Of a stretch of 6,343 bases of DNA, positions 5,987-6,343 are shown piece after piece. The stretch spans positions 1-6,343 of the forward strand of contig JACAFA010000167.1 of assembly GCA_013388525.1 (NCBI GenBank). Direction: 5' to 3'. Positions within the stretch are counted from its first letter, which is position 1, and each line of letters begins with the position of its first letter. The position numbers and the translations under genes are program-made. The notes beneath the pieces were generated by a model. It was given only the letters and a program-made list of their open reading frames with translations, was not told the origin of the DNA and made no database searches. This stretch comes from Ignavibacteriaceae bacterium (GTDB lineage Bacteria; Bacteroidota; Ignavibacteria; Ignavibacteriales; Ignavibacteriaceae).

Positions 5987-6004
5987 TTTACCACTCTAAT
6001 CTGC

Positions 6005-6168
6005 TCTTAAACCTCAAGAACTTCTGTTTATTCACATTTTCTATCCGACTCTTATTTTAGTCTTATGACTACTATTTTAGTCACACAAATAAAAGTAAGT
6101 GATACTAAAATGAAATAATATTTAATGTGTGAAAATATTTGCTCACCCCAGCTTGTTCTTAAACCTCA
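6005..6168. repeat. Pair of 12-nt direct repeats in the gene-free right flank
   Basis: The 12-mer tcttaaacctca occurs at 6005-6016 and 6157-6168, each followed by a similar -gaac stretch, suggesting a longer imperfect repeat of about 30 nt. On the minus strand both copies can be read as a short basic tail beginning LRFK. The 5987-6142 interval contains no supportable gene. Confidence 0.5.
6053..6111. repeat. Direct and inverted repeats of tattttagtc
   Basis: The 10-mer tattttagtc appears at 6053-6062 and again at 6073-6082, exactly 20 bp apart. An inverted partner gatactaaaat lies at 6101-6111. The second copy and the inverted one can form an imperfect hairpin: attttag/ctaaaat and tcac/gtga, with a 2-nt bulge on one side. 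Two helical turns of spacing would suit a dimeric DNA-binding protein, but no regulated gene start is adjacent; a decayed element is equally possible. Confidence 0.4.
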
Positions 6169-6223
6169 GGGAACCGAAAATAAAATCGCAACACCCATCA
6201 GTAAAAGAAGTAATACATTAAAC
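6143..6223 (-). pseudogene. Possible frameshifted C-terminal remnant of an ABC-2 type permease
   Basis: Downstream of the permease stop, one minus-strand frame (6222-6166) reads FNVLLLLLMGVAILFS, a membrane-helix-like run. The next frame (ending TGA at 6145-6143) reads LRFKNKLG. A final transmembrane helix followed by a basic RFxKxLG tail is how ABC-2 permeases usually end, so together they look like the eroded end of a second permease with one frameshift. The pieces are short, so this rests on pattern only. Confidence 0.3.
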
Positions 6224-6343
6224 AGTCTTCTTATAATTCCAGATTGCTAATACATTAAACGCAATTGCAAACAAAATAATTATTCCAAGATAATTTATAA
6301 TATCAGTAAAGCCGCTTCCTTTCAGTACAATCATTCTCATAAC
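6218..6343 (-). CDS. ABC-2 type transporter permease, C-terminal end
   Basis: The last 41 codons of a minus-strand gene that begins beyond the right edge. The sequence MRMIVLKGSGFTDIINYLG is followed by a hydrophobic helix IIILFAIAFNVLAIW and the basic end NYKKTV. The LKG-x-G motif, one last membrane helix and a short basic tail are the usual end of ABC-2 type permeases, which work with an ATPase subunit in export of drugs, polysaccharides or lipids. Length from LKG to the stop (35 residues) is normal for the family, so the stop at 6218-6220 is probably genuine. The substrate cannot be told. It is oriented against the repeat-rich region and its 3' side is littered with short repeats. Confidence 0.72.
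   Translation of the reverse strand, partial: VMRMIVLKGSGFTDIINYLGIIILFAIAFNVLAIWNYKKTV

Overview
The window is AT-rich, densely packed bacterial chromosome. Weak or A-rich leaders before most starts, two short exported lipoproteins and the general gene style fit a member of the Bacteroidota/Chlorobiota/Ignavibacteria group. That placement is an inference from style, not from a marker gene.

Left part (1-2003). The minus strand carries the N-terminal end of an AEC-family (auxin efflux carrier type) permease running off the left edge. Divergent from it is a compact type II restriction-modification pair. A ThaI-like PD-(D/E)XK endonuclease (402-1034) overlaps by 16 nt a beta-class N4-cytosine/N6-adenine DNA methyltransferase (1019-1930) with an SPPY motif. 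The nuclease gene comes first and no controller gene is visible. A 13-bp perfect inverted repeat (1969-2003) follows the pair and runs into the 3' end of the convergent gene.

Middle part (1983-4170). A minus-strand two-gene operon encodes a hotdog-fold thioesterase-like protein (3052-2621) and a small class I SAM methyltransferase (2621-1983), joined by a TGATG stop/start overlap. Divergent from it is a 304-aa lipoprotein with a His/Gly/Pro-rich insert (3209-4123), closed by a clear intrinsic terminator (4145-4170).

Right part (4171-6343). This is a scrap-like, repeat-rich region. Three degenerate direct copies of the same short coding tail lie at 4251-4343, 5570-5701 and 5846-5986. The tail resembles the extreme C-terminus of large Eco57I/type IIG-like restriction-methylases (LVYQLYGLTEEEI motif), yet no such large gene is in the window. 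Copies 1 and 2 bracket three small genes: a lipoprotein, a single-span membrane protein and a soluble protein of unknown function, the last two coupled by a 4-nt overlap. Copies 2 and 3 bracket a 125-bp element with nested inverted repeats. The right edge holds the 3' end of a minus-strand ABC-2 type permease. Downstream of it are short repeats and what look like leftover C-terminal tails of a related permease.

The most unusual feature is this recurrence of gene 3' tails as direct repeats around small unknown genes. It suggests repeated gene exchange at the 3' end of a restriction gene, or decay of a defence locus next to an intact restriction-modification pair.
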